Assembly: GCF_000372725.1 (NCBI RefSeq)
Contig: NW_005202428.1
Location: 2,699,417 to 2,763,416 of the forward strand
Source of the DNA: Emiliania huxleyi CCMP1516
Lineage: Eukaryota; Haptophyta; Isochrysidales; Noelaerhabdaceae
Length of the DNA stretch: 64,000 nucleotides
Reading direction: 5' to 3'
Position numbers and translations under genes: made by a program
In this document: in pieces, positions 42,226-51,137 of the stretch
Layout of the letters: each line of letters opens with the position of its first letter
How positions within the stretch are numbered: the stretch's first letter is position 1
The notes under the pieces: generated by a model
Databases searched by the model: none
Seen by the model: only the letters and a program-made list of their open reading frames with translations
What the model was told of the DNA's origin: nothing

Positions 42226-42439
42226 GGCTAGGCCGCCCTCCCCGCGCATTGCGCGCACCACGTACCAGACCAGTGCGCTCATGCTCGGCGAGAACCAATG
42301 CAGCCATGGTCACACCAATCCTCGCTACCCAACGCAGCCAAAGGATATCCACCTCGAAAAAGAGAAGCGCGGCTCACCGCTCGCAGCGACGCGCGTGCTG
42401 CGTGCGTGCCTCCGCTCACTCAGTCTACTCGCTGCGAGG

Positions 42440-45400
42440 ATGCTACTACTCGCGGCGCTCACCTATCGGCCAACACGCACACCATTGCGTAGCTGTCAGC
42501 TGGCGCCGTACATGCAGCAGCCACAAGAGGTGCCAGCCGAAGGTGGTGAGGTGTTGCTTGTGGCGACTGGCCTCGCGCAGACGTTCGATGGCCAGCGCTA
42601 CCCGTTCCGCGACATCGAGCTCTCACTGGCGCGCGGCGCCAAGGTTGGCCTCGTCGGCTCCAACGGCGTCGGCAAGAGCAGCCTGCTCAAGGTTCTCGTG
42701 GGCGCCGATGCTCCCGAGAGAGGCTCCGTCAAACTAAGCCGCGACGTCCAGCTCGCGTACGTCGAGCAGGACCCGACCCTCCCCGACGGAGCGCTGGCTG
42801 AAGAGTTCTTCTACGGCTCGGAGCTGCCCGGCTTCGCGGCGCTGCGCGAGTTTAGCGCAGCAGCAGCGGAGGTTGAGACGGGTGGCGGCGAGGGTGTGGC
42901 GGCGCGGCTACAGCGCGCGAGCGACGCGATGGACGCGAGCGGCGCGTGGGCGCTGGAGAGCGAGATGCGCAAGCTGTGCGAGCGGCTCAACGTGCGCTCG
43001 CTCCTCCGCTCCGAGGCTACGTCGCTGTCGGGCGGGCAGCGCAAGCGACTCGCGCTCGCGGCGGCGCTGCTGGCCAAGCCAGACGTGTGCCGCAGCTAGA
43101 ATGAGAGACCAACCGACATGCGCGACACGATTGCGATTGTCGCTCCCTGCGGTTGGCGTAGGTGCTCCTGCTCGACGAGCCGACCAACCACCTCGACATC
43201 TCGGGCATCGGCTGGCACAGGCGGAGATCTCCTCTAGGAACCTTCCAGGAACCTTCTAGGAACCTTCTAGGCATCGGCTGGCTCGAGGCGGAGATCTCCT
43301 CTCTGCGAGACACGGCGGCGCGGCTCTCCTCGCACGACCGCGCCGCCTCCGTGTCGAGGTGCGTCGGTGACGCGTCCAGGACGTGTCCCTCCAGGTGCTG
43401 CTCGTCACGCACGACCGCGCCTTCCTCTCCGCGGTCGCGCGCGAGATCGTCGAGCTCCACGGCTCCTCTCTCTGGAGGCACCGAGGCTCGTACGAGGACT
43501 TCATCGAGGCAAAGCAGGCGCGGGGCCGAGGAGGCAGGGCCGAGGAGGAGGGAGGACAGAGGGAGGACCTCTCTTAAGCGTCTCTCTGCGATCAGGCGCG
43601 GCTGGAGGCGCAGGGGCAGCAGGCGGCAGCGGCGCGCAATCTGTACAGGAGGGAGCTCGCCTGGGTGCGAAAGCAGCCCAAGGCGCGCGAGTCAGAGGGC
43701 CCACCCCGAGCCCGAGCCCGAACTCTATCCACCGCCCTGACCCTGGCCCCAATCCTGACCCTGGCCCCAATCCTGACCCTGGCCCCAATCCTGACCCTGG
43801 CCGCAATCCTGACCCGAAGGCGCGCGAGTCAAAGTCGAAGAGCCGCCTCGAGCGCTTCGAGGGCCTTGCAGCGACGGTCGCCGCCGCGCCGCCGCCGCCG
43901 CAGGCCGTCGAGCTCGAGGCGGGCATGCAGCGGCTCGGCGTCATAGAATGCGGAACACAAACGATCCCGATGTTGCAACGGTCTTCGCAGCTCTTGTATG
44001 CACGTAGCTCTTGTATGCACGTAGCTCTTGTATGCACGTAGCTCTTGTATGCACGTAGCTCTTGCATGCACGCGGTGCTGCCTTGCATAGCACCGTGTTG
44101 ACACCCTGAGCTCGGTGCTTGACGGTTAGCACCGTGTTGAGACCCTGAGCTCGGTGCTGCACGGTTAGGCTCGGCACGTCGGTGCTTCGCTTCGAGGCGG
44201 CGAGCTGCACGCGCGGCGAGAGGAACGTCCTCTCCGGCTTCAGCTACGACTTCTCGCGCGGCGACCGGATCGGGCTGGTCGGGCCGAACGGCGCGGGCAA
44301 GTCCTCCTTCCTCCTCGCGGTGCTGCAGCAGCTGCCGCTCGAGGGCGGCCGCGTCGTCGCGGGCGAGACGGTGCTTCCGAGACGGAGCCGAGATTACCCG
44401 GGATGGCCAGAGACTAGCCGAGATGTGGCGGTGCTTCCGCACGGCTGCTGTCCGCAGGGAGTGTGTGTCCGCCTTGTGCTGCACCTCGTCGTCGCATCCG
44501 TCCCGTGCCCGTGGCTGCTGCCAGGTGGTGTACGGGCACTACTCGCAGGAGGGCCTGCAGGTGGACGACGGCGAGAAGCGGGTGCTCGCCTTCGTGCGCG
44601 AGGCGGTGGCGGACGGGCACGAGGCGCAGCGCGGCGAGGGAGGCCGGCTGGGCGGCGACGAGGCGGAGCGGCGCGCGGGGCAGCTGCTCCGCCAGTTCCT
44701 CTTCCCGCAGCATCGGTGGGCGACCCCCGTCGGGCGGCTGTCTGGCGGAGAGCGGCGGCGGCTGCAGCTGCTGTCTGTGCTCGCCAAGGAGCCGAACGTG
44801 CTTCTGCTCGACGAGCCGACGAACGACCTCGACCTCGACACGCTCGCCGTGCTGGAGGAGCCGCTCCCCTTCAGAGCGCGTCGCCGCTGCACGCTTCTCA
44901 TAGCACCTCTCCCCGAGCCTGCCTGCAGGACTTCCTGCTCGCCTTCCAGGGCGTGCTGGTCGTCGTCTCGCACGACCGCTACTTCGTCGACAAGGCCTCC
45001 TCGCAGCTCGTCGAGAGGTCCACAGCCTCCCCTGAGCAGGCTCCCGGAACCTGCCCGCAGGTCTGCTCGCAGCTCTTTGTCCTCGGAGGAGATGGCGACG
45101 TGCGCCGGTGGCCAGACTCGTTCACGCGATGGGTCGAGTGGAAGCGGCTGCAAGACAAGCAGCGTGTTACCGGCAGCACGCGTGACCAGCAGCGTGCGGC
45201 CGCCGCGCCGTCAGCGCCGCCGCCGCCGCCAGCACCGCCGCAGCCGCAGGCGTCGGAGCCCGCGGCGGGAAAGGCGCTGTCGGCCTTCGAGGAGCGACGC
45301 CTCGCCTCTCTCGAGGGGGAGCTAGCGGCGCTGGGCGACGCCGAGGCGGCGTTGCAGCAACGGATCAACACCTTCGATGCGGCGCGCGACGGGTACAGCG

Positions 45401-45492
45401 ACCTGCAAGACTGGACTGCGGAGCTCGAGACGCTGCAGGCAAAGGTGGCGGACACAGAGGAGCGCTGGCTCGCCCTCGCCGAGCGAGCCTAG
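42440..45492 (+). CDS. ABCF-family ATPase (Uup/GCN20-like), about ten exons
   Basis: Two ABC domains without membrane segments, as in translation factors of the ABCF class. Domain 1: Walker [13 protein letters not shown], signature [13 protein letters not shown], Walker [15 protein letters not shown]-loop [13 protein letters not shown]. The linker contains [20 protein letters not shown] and [12 protein letters not shown]. Domain 2: [58 protein letters not shown]-terminal coiled coil ([20 protein letters not shown] ... [20 protein letters not shown]) is of the Uup/EttA type. Secure introns: 43085-43161 and 44371-44524 (GT-AG); 43205-43270, 43518-43595, 43683-43819 and 43933-44168 (GC-AG). Further introns near 43345-43395, 44845-44930 and 45010-45060 have uncertain edges. 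Start 42440 is the first plausible Met; an organellar presequence is possible. Confidence 0.85.
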
Positions 45493-46627
45493 CCCACCCC
45501 TGCCTGCCGCCCGCCCGCAAGGGCGAGGGGTGCCGCGCGAGCCGCGAGGGTGCGCGATATTGCGCGATATTAGGCGATACTCGGCGACACTCGGCGATAT
45601 TAGGCGATACTCGGCGATCATTCACGATACACCGAAAATTTCCGCTAGACTAGGGGTGGGGCGCGATACCTCGCTCTCCGCTCCTCTCGCGAGTCGCGTC
45701 CGGTCCCGCGTTTAGCCCCAGATGACTAGTTCCGTACCGTAGTTGCAAAAAGTCTCACGTGGAAAAAGCACAAAAACTACATATGTATACCAAAAATGCT
45801 GTCACGGCCAGCTCGGCACTATCTACTCAAAAAATGTGACGTAGAGCACCACTTTTTAAGCGTTCGCCGCATACACAAGGTCCGCCTGCGTGCGGCGCCA
45901 GCTTCTCAGGGCCATCGCGCAAAAAACGACGGAGGAGATGCATCCTAGCTGAGACCACCACCGAAGGCGACTCGACGTCGCTGAGATCGGAGATCAAGCT
46001 CTGACAGGTCACACGTCGCTCCTTTGACGCCGACGTGACTCACCCGTGCAGAGCGCATCAGGACACGGTCTCGGCGCGCTCGGTACGACGCCTGCGACCC
46101 GTCTCGGGTCAGGTGGCACGACGCTCATCGCGCCTGCCAGCGCTGCCGTGCAGGCTGCCACGTCGAGGTCGATCACGCTTCTATACGCTCGCCCAGCCTT
46201 CCTTTCCATCCCATTAGACAGCCTGGGAACGGTGGCGGTCAGAGGCAAAGCCTGCGAGGGGCGGTGGAACCACATGTCACGGCCACCGCCGGCTCGACGC
46301 AACGATAGCCGCTCCGGAGGCTGACTTTGAGGCACCATCATCGGACGATGTCGACGAGTTGGGTCGCTCTCGCGGTAGCCAGGTAGCCCCCCATACTAGT
46401 AGCACCAGCCATGGCCTCAGGGAGCGCGGGCGAGGGCGCTGGGGGAGCAACACGGAAAAAAAAAGATAAAACTGGTCCACACACGAGCACCCGTATTTGC
46501 AACTAGTCAGATGTGCACACGCGATCTGCACACACATGTCGGTGCATGATCCGCAGTTGAAACAACTCGTTGTAAAATAAAAATAAACACGGCGAACCTG
46601 AGATGTCCTGGCGGCCGGGCCGCTCTC
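45493..46627. other. spacer with a GCGATA(T/C)T minisatellite; no gene seen
   Basis: 45547-45632 repeats CGGCGATACTCGGCGATATT-type units about six times. The remainder (to 46627) is lower in GC and has only short frames; one minus frame (46009-46341) has a mixed composition but no recognised domain. Confidence 0.45.
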
Positions 46628-47494
46628 CTAAGGCGGCTGTTGCTCCCCCACCCCGGGACCAGTCAGTGCTCCGCCGACAAGCATGCACAAGTCACAGCCC
46701 CGGCGCGGAAAGCCGGCGACGTCTGGGCCTGGGCGCCCAACTCTTACATGCCACGGATCGCGCTTGGTGCTCACAGGGCGCGCGATGAGACCCCGCCAAG
46801 CTTGCGCACCTGCGGGCGGGGATGCGGAGTGCTGCAGCGAGAGAGGAGGGCCGCAAGAGGTGGCGCGGGCGCAGGCAAGCGCCTGGTCACGCGTCAGGAT
46901 AAAGTTGAGCCATTTGGCGCCGTCCGGCTCGACCCGCTCGCGCGCACCGACGTTCTCGGACTGGTAGAACTCTACTGCCTTCGTGTTCCAGTCCAGCGCC
47001 TGCCACTGGAGCCGCGCAGAGCCGTGCTTGGCCGCGAGGGCCGCGATAGCACGCAGCAGCGCCTGACCGCCGCCCTGGCCGCGGGCGGCGGGCGCGACGT
47101 ACAGGTCCTCCAGGTACATGCACGGCCCCTCCCACGTGCTGTACGTCGGAAAGGCGATCGCGTAGCCGGAGGGCGGCGTGTTGGGCTGGAGGAAGGCCTT
47201 GCTCGCAGGCTCGAGGATGAGGCACTCGAAGGCGCCTGCCTCGAGGTGGGCCTGCATCTCCTCGACCGAGAGCAGCACGGCGTCCGGCTGCTTCTCGAAA
47301 GCCGCAAGCTCGCGGACGAGCGCGTGCACGGCTGCTATGTCCGCCGAGGTTGCAGCTCGGACAGACCAGGCGCCAAACCTGCGCTTGGAAAAGTCGCCGA
47401 GCCCTGCGGTCCGTTTCCTGTGCCGGCCGAGAAGGTAGCCGACGGCGAGCGCGGTCGCCGCGACAGCAGGCAGTAGCGTCGAGCTCGCCTGCAT
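46628..47494 (-). CDS. GNAT acetyltransferase, SSAT/thialysine acetyltransferase-like
   Basis: The single-exon frame starts MQASSTLLPAVAATALAVGY, which looks like a membrane or targeting segment, then a GNAT domain: SVRAATSADIAAVHALVREL, AAFEKQPDAVLLSVEEMQ, MYLEDLYVAPAARGQGGGQA (the acetyl-CoA P-loop R-G-Q-G-G-G), LQWQALDWNTKAVEFYQSEN. The E.LYV.P..RG.G.G..L and W.A.DWN..A..FY patterns are those of spermidine/spermine and thialysine N-acetyltransferases, which acetylate polyamines or lysine analogues. After the usual end (KWLNFILTRDQAL) the frame continues for about 85 unrelated residues, so a final intron or a read-through may be misplacing the stop. Length of the domain (about 170 residues) is normal. 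Confidence 0.8.
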   Translation of the reverse strand: MQASSTLLPAVAATALAVGYLLGRHRKRTAGLGDFSKRRFGAWSVRAATSADIAAVHALVRELAAFEKQPDAVLLSVEEMQAHLEAGAFECLILEPASKAFLQPNTPPSGYAIAFPTYSTWEGPCMYLEDLYVAPAARGQGGGQALLRAIAALAAKHGSARLQWQALDWNTKAVEFYQSENVGARERVEPDGAKWLNFILTRDQALACARATSCGPPLSLQHSASPPAGAQAWRGLIARPVSTKRDPWHVRVGRPGPDVAGFPRRGCDLCMLVGGALTGPGVGEQQPP

Positions 47495-47927
47495 GCCTGC
47501 ACTCCGGCCTGTGGTGCTGAGGGATCAACAATTCTCAGTGGTGAGCAGTCGCCAGAAGAAATTCCGCGACTTCTGCTGCGTTTTCTTTCTTTCTTTCTGC
47601 TGCAAGGTCGGGCTTCTGTCCTTCAGCCCTATGCGCATGTCTTGTCGCCCTAGGGGCTCGGGCCCCGGCCTGAACTCCTCACTGCACTGTTGCAGAATGT
47701 CCCTTGTAATGTGAGAGTGTGCGTTGTCGTTCGTGTTATATGTATCCGCTTTCTCCTTCAGCCTGGTCCTATGCGACCAGCTTTTCTTTCCATGCACCTA
47801 CCTACCCCGGGTTCACCTCTCTACGACTACGTCGAATCCTCCTCCTCAGACATCTGCGCCTCGCGCCAGCGGCCTCACGGGTCACGGCCCCAGCCCCGTG
47901 GCAGATGCGACTCCCCTAGCTAGCCCC
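47495..47927. other. no gene seen
   Basis: Pyrimidine-rich spacer (TTTTCTTTCTTTCTTTC near 47580) between the ends of two minus-strand genes. Confidence 0.45.
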
Positions 47928-49343
47928 CTACTCCCGGTCGCCCCTCTCGCCCCTCGGGTCGGCCGGCTGGGCCGACTGCCCTAGCGGGGAGGCGTCCTGC
48001 AGCCGCGCCGCCTTGCGCGGCCGGCCCTGCTGCTGCTCGGGCGCACCGCCGTCATTCTCGCCGCCGTGCTCGCCCGCGGCGTCCGCCAGGCGCGCGGCCT
48101 CCTTGAGCCTGCCCGCGATGAAGGCGTCCCGCTTCAGCGCCTGCAGCGCGGGCGGGGCGTGCGCGAGCAGCAGCGGGTCCGAGACGCGGCCGTTGTCCAG
48201 GTCCGCCTTGAGGTCGAGCATCGCCTCGACCACCTCCTCCTTCACCTCCTCGACCATGCGGGCACGCGCGCGGCACTCGCGGTACTGCCTCTCCGTGCCG
48301 GACTCGAGAAAGGCCGCCACGCTCCGCGGGTGGAAGTTGACGAAACTCTCGTACGCCGTGAGCGAGAGCGAGGCCGAGACGGAGAGCGCCATATGTGCGT
48401 TGGCGCCCGAGAAGAGGACCACGTCTCCGGGCGTGAGGAGGGCGACCTTGCACGCGGCGGCGAGCGCCGCCTCCTCGGCGGGCTGCAGCGGCGGCGTGAA
48501 GAGCCGGTAGCAGTGCTGCCGGAATAGGTCGGCGGTCGCCTCTCCGTGCGGCCAGACCGCGAGCAGCTTGCGGCCGCTGAAGTTCTTGCCGACGTTGGAC
48601 CAGCCGATCTGGTCGACGTGGAGTGGCGAGCCTGAGAAGCGGCCCCCCACGAAGACGCCCTCGTCGTACCGGTCGTAGTACGGCAGCGCGTCGCTCCTCC
48701 CAGCCCCGACGTAGTCTTTGACGTCCACCGCACACAGAGTCTTGACCCACGAGCCGCCGACCGGGTGGCGGTACTTTTGGCCCCAGCGGACCTCCCCAAG
48801 GTAGGCACGGGGCTCGCTGCCGCTGCCGCCGCCGCCACCGCCGCTGCCACTGCCGCCGCCGCCGCCCTCCTCGCCGCAGCCATCCTCCTCGCCGCTGTCA
48901 TCGCCGCCGCCGCCGCCGCCTGCTTCGGCGCAGCGCTGCCTGAGGGCGTCCCGCTTGTCTAGCAGCGAGACGAGCCGTTCGCCGTCCGATCCCTCCTTGA
49001 GCTCCTCCTCCTCGCCCCCGCCGCAGAGGTAGACGCGGCCCCGCAGCCGACACAGCATCTCATCAGGAAGCGAGTCCAGCATCTTCCGCACCGTCGGCTG
49101 CTGCTGCACGGCCTCGCGGAGCTCACGAGGCAGCGCCTCCTCCTGCTCCAGCAAGCTCACGCCGCCGGGGAGCACGAAGAGCGTGTCAACGTGCGCACTT
49201 GTGCAGAGCGCTTCGACGAACTCTCGCGGCGTCGATAAGACGTTGGGGCGTCTGGCGTCGTCGGCGAGAGAGAGAGGCCAGCCCGCCGTCGCGAGTGCCT
49301 CTCTGAGCGCCTCCTGGGTGGTCAGGGTTGCCTGGGTGGCCAT
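47928..49343 (-). CDS. JmjC/cupin-like Fe(II)/2-oxoglutarate oxygenase
   Basis: An intronless frame of 471 residues beginning MATQATLTTQEALREALATA. Residues about 175-360 carry a JmjC-type double-stranded helix: YLGEVRWGQKYRHPVGG, the iron ligands in SPLHVDQIGWSNVGKNFSGR (H-x-D), KLLAVWPHGEA and the third ligand in GDVVLFSGANAHMALS. A Gly/Ser/Glu-rich insert (about residues 140-175) precedes it. A C-terminal helix (ARMVEEVKEEVVEAMLDL) and a basic end (RPRKAARLQ) resemble a nuclear localisation signal. JmjC oxygenases hydroxylate proteins or demethylate lysine; this short form is closer to the hydroxylase-type (FIH/JMJD5-like) group, but the substrate is unknown. Start chosen at the first ATG, 40 bp before a polypyrimidine tract. 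Confidence 0.7.
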   Translation of the reverse strand: MATQATLTTQEALREALATAGWPLSLADDARRPNVLSTPREFVEALCTSAHVDTLFVLPGGVSLLEQEEALPRELREAVQQQPTVRKMLDSLPDEMLCRLRGRVYLCGGGEEEELKEGSDGERLVSLLDKRDALRQRCAEAGGGGGGDDSGEEDGCGEEGGGGGSGSGGGGGGSGSEPRAYLGEVRWGQKYRHPVGGSWVKTLCAVDVKDYVGAGRSDALPYYDRYDEGVFVGGRFSGSPLHVDQIGWSNVGKNFSGRKLLAVWPHGEATADLFRQHCYRLFTPPLQPAEEAALAAACKVALLTPGDVVLFSGANAHMALSVSASLSLTAYESFVNFHPRSVAAFLESGTERQYRECRARARMVEEVKEEVVEAMLDLKADLDNGRVSDPLLLAHAPPALQALKRDAFIAGRLKEAARLADAAGEHGGENDGGAPEQQQGRPRKAARLQDASPLGQSAQPADPRGERGDRE

Positions 49344-49389
49344 TGAGTGCGGGGATTTTTCTTGTTTTCTCTCTCTCTGTGTACCTACC

Positions 49390-49556
<167 letters not shown>

Positions 49557-49561
49557 GGTTA

Positions 49562-49651
49562 TTAACGGCGCGCGACGTGCAAAAGTTCGAGTACGTGCCG
49601 CTCGGCCCCTTCGGCGCCAAGAACTTTGCCACCTCCATCTCGCCCTGGGTG
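49562..49651 (+). pseudogene. orphan exon of fumarylacetoacetase
   Basis: The frame reads [20 protein letters not shown] then [11 protein letters not shown], the strongly conserved active-site strand of fumarylacetoacetase (family pattern NDWSARD(I/V)Q.(W/F)[16 protein letters not shown]), the last enzyme of tyrosine catabolism. It is followed by a good donor (GTGAGG). The N-terminal half of that motif is replaced by the TG microsatellite, and no other part of the enzyme is found within the window, so this is a stranded exon or a transposed fragment. Confidence 0.75.
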
Positions 49652-49697
49652 GTGAGGGCGGAGGCGCTCCTCCGGTTTCGGTGCGCGACGAAACGGT

Positions 49698-50000
49698 GAG
49701 GTCTGTGGCAAGGACCACCACATCAAGCACTGCTGGTACAAGAACCCGAAGCTGTGCTACAGCAAGAAGATCCGGGATGAGATCCTGGAAAAGATCGCCG
49801 AGTCAGCTTCCAAAGCAAATGAGGAGCAAGATGACGGTCCGGGTGTTGTTAAGCACTACCTCGCCACGGCCGAACTCCACGTGCCCAAGCGCACACCGGC
49901 CGGAGCGCCACCGGGGGGTGCCGCCCTCCCGTTCATGAGCCCAACAACACGAACGCTATCCATCCTCACCGGCCCCCATCCCCGTGGTCGGCCTCGCTCG
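49698..50000 (+). pseudogene. gag-like zinc-knuckle fragment
   Basis: The frame reads EVCGKDHHIKHCWYKNPKL, then CYSKKIRDEILEKIAESASK. This is most of a CCHC zinc knuckle (C-G-K-x-x-H-x4-C-W) as found in Ty1/copia-type Gag proteins; the first cysteine falls in the disrupted upstream part. No protease, integrase or reverse transcriptase follows, so it is a fragment. Confidence 0.5.
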
Positions 50001-50209
50001 CCGCGCCAAGCCGCGGTCCGGTCGTCCGCCCGGCGGCCAAGCCCAAGGACGGGGAGGGGGCCACCCGCGCTCGCGCAGTCTGTCACCGGCTGCGACATGC
50101 GGCCCGCAGACCTCCTCGCCTCGGGTGGGGGTAGTTGGAGAAGGGTAGTTGGACTCTGTCACCGGCTGCGACATGCTGCGAAGGGATTTTTTTTCTTTTC
50201 ACACCGCGA

Positions 50210-50827
50210 ATGTCTGCTCTTGACGGCTCTCCTCCTGCCGCTGGGGGGCTGGAGCCCCACATCCTCTTCGGGCTGTGCGGACTCAGCCTAGCCTTGCTCG
50301 TGCTCAACGTCTTTCTGGTGACCAGGCTGTGCCGGCGGGGGTCGTCGTCTGTGGACATCGATTGGTGCCAGAGTTTGGAGGCGGTCGAGGTGCGGCCGCC
50401 TTGCCTGCGCTCGCGCCGGTGGCCGCACTCGCAATCGGCACGCGCTTGCCCGTCTCAGGTGAGCGTGCCGCTCCCCAAGGGACGGGTCAGCCACGACGTC
50501 AAGTGCGAGATCATGCCGACGCGCTTCTCTCTCGCCATCCGAGGAGAGAAGCCGGAGCCGTACTTGAGTGGGACTCTCTTTCGACCCATCAATGTCGACG
50601 AGTCGCACTGGCAGCTCTGGCCTGTCGGCGCGCGCACGCGCCTCGCCGCCCGTGCCGCCGTGCGTGCGCCCCGAGCCCACTCTCTCTCTCGCCCAGGCGC
50701 TGCGGAGGGCGAGCCGCGCAGCATCAAGGTGTCGATGGCCAAGGCGAAGCCCAGCCGCTGGCCGACGCTGTTCGCGGCCGGCGCCGCGAGCGTTGTGGAG
50801 ACACAGGAGAAGAAGAAGGACCGATAG
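50210..50827 (+). CDS. membrane-anchored CS-domain (p23/NudC-like) protein, three exons
   Basis: Exons 50210-50389, 50459-50627 and 50697-50827 join in phase to 159 residues. The N-terminus (MSALDGSPPAAGGLEPH) is followed by one membrane helix (ILFGLCGLSLALLVLNVFLV) and a basic stop-transfer (TRLCRRG). The CS domain then begins VSVPLPKGRVSHDVKCEIMP and continues SLAIRGEKPEPYLSGTLF, INVDESHWQLW and, after the second intron, RSIKVSMAKAKPSRWPTLF, matching the seven-strand order of NudC/p23 domains. Such domains bind Hsp90 or act as small co-chaperones; a membrane-tethered version would work at the cytosolic face of an organelle. Intron 1 is GT-AG and intron 2 (50628-50696) is GC-AG with GGCGC at both borders. 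Confidence 0.75.
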   Translation: MSALDGSPPAAGGLEPHILFGLCGLSLALLVLNVFLVTRLCRRGSSSVDIDWCQSLEAVEVRPPCLRSRRWPHSQSARACPSQVSVPLPKGRVSHDVKCEIMPTRFSLAIRGEKPEPYLSGTLFRPINVDESHWQLWPVGARTRLAARAAVRAPRAHSLSRPGAAEGEPRSIKVSMAKAKPSRWPTLFAAGAASVVETQEKKKDR

Positions 50828-51137
50828 GATGCGATCCCTCTTGTTCTCGCTTTTGTGAGAGGACGTCTCTCTCCTCTCTCTCTCTACGACATGTGCATGC
50901 GCTCCGTGTCTGTCTCTCCTCTGGCGTTACATCGATGATTGGCGGAGGAGCTGGAGTTTGCATGCATGTGCATGTCATGCGATGTCGATCTCGTCTCTCA
51001 CTTCGTGGCTCGCGTATCTCCGTATGAAAACTTAGACGCTTTGTGTGCGCACAGTGCATGCACGATGCAGCGCGCAGCCAGCGCAGCAGAATCGAAGGGG
51101 GATCGCCGGACGCCGCTCCGCGGTCACACAAGCCAGC
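50828..51137. other. no gene seen (convergent gene ends)
   Basis: Contains a CTCTCTC tract and scattered TGCATG motifs (50893-50980); no frame of interest. Confidence 0.5.

Noticed and set aside
43205..43270. 66-bp in-frame insert in the first ABCF Walker B region as a genuine protein insertion
   Set aside because: It would add 22 residues right after NHLDISG, inside a rigid active-site element, while removal as a GC-AG intron restores the family sequence exactly.
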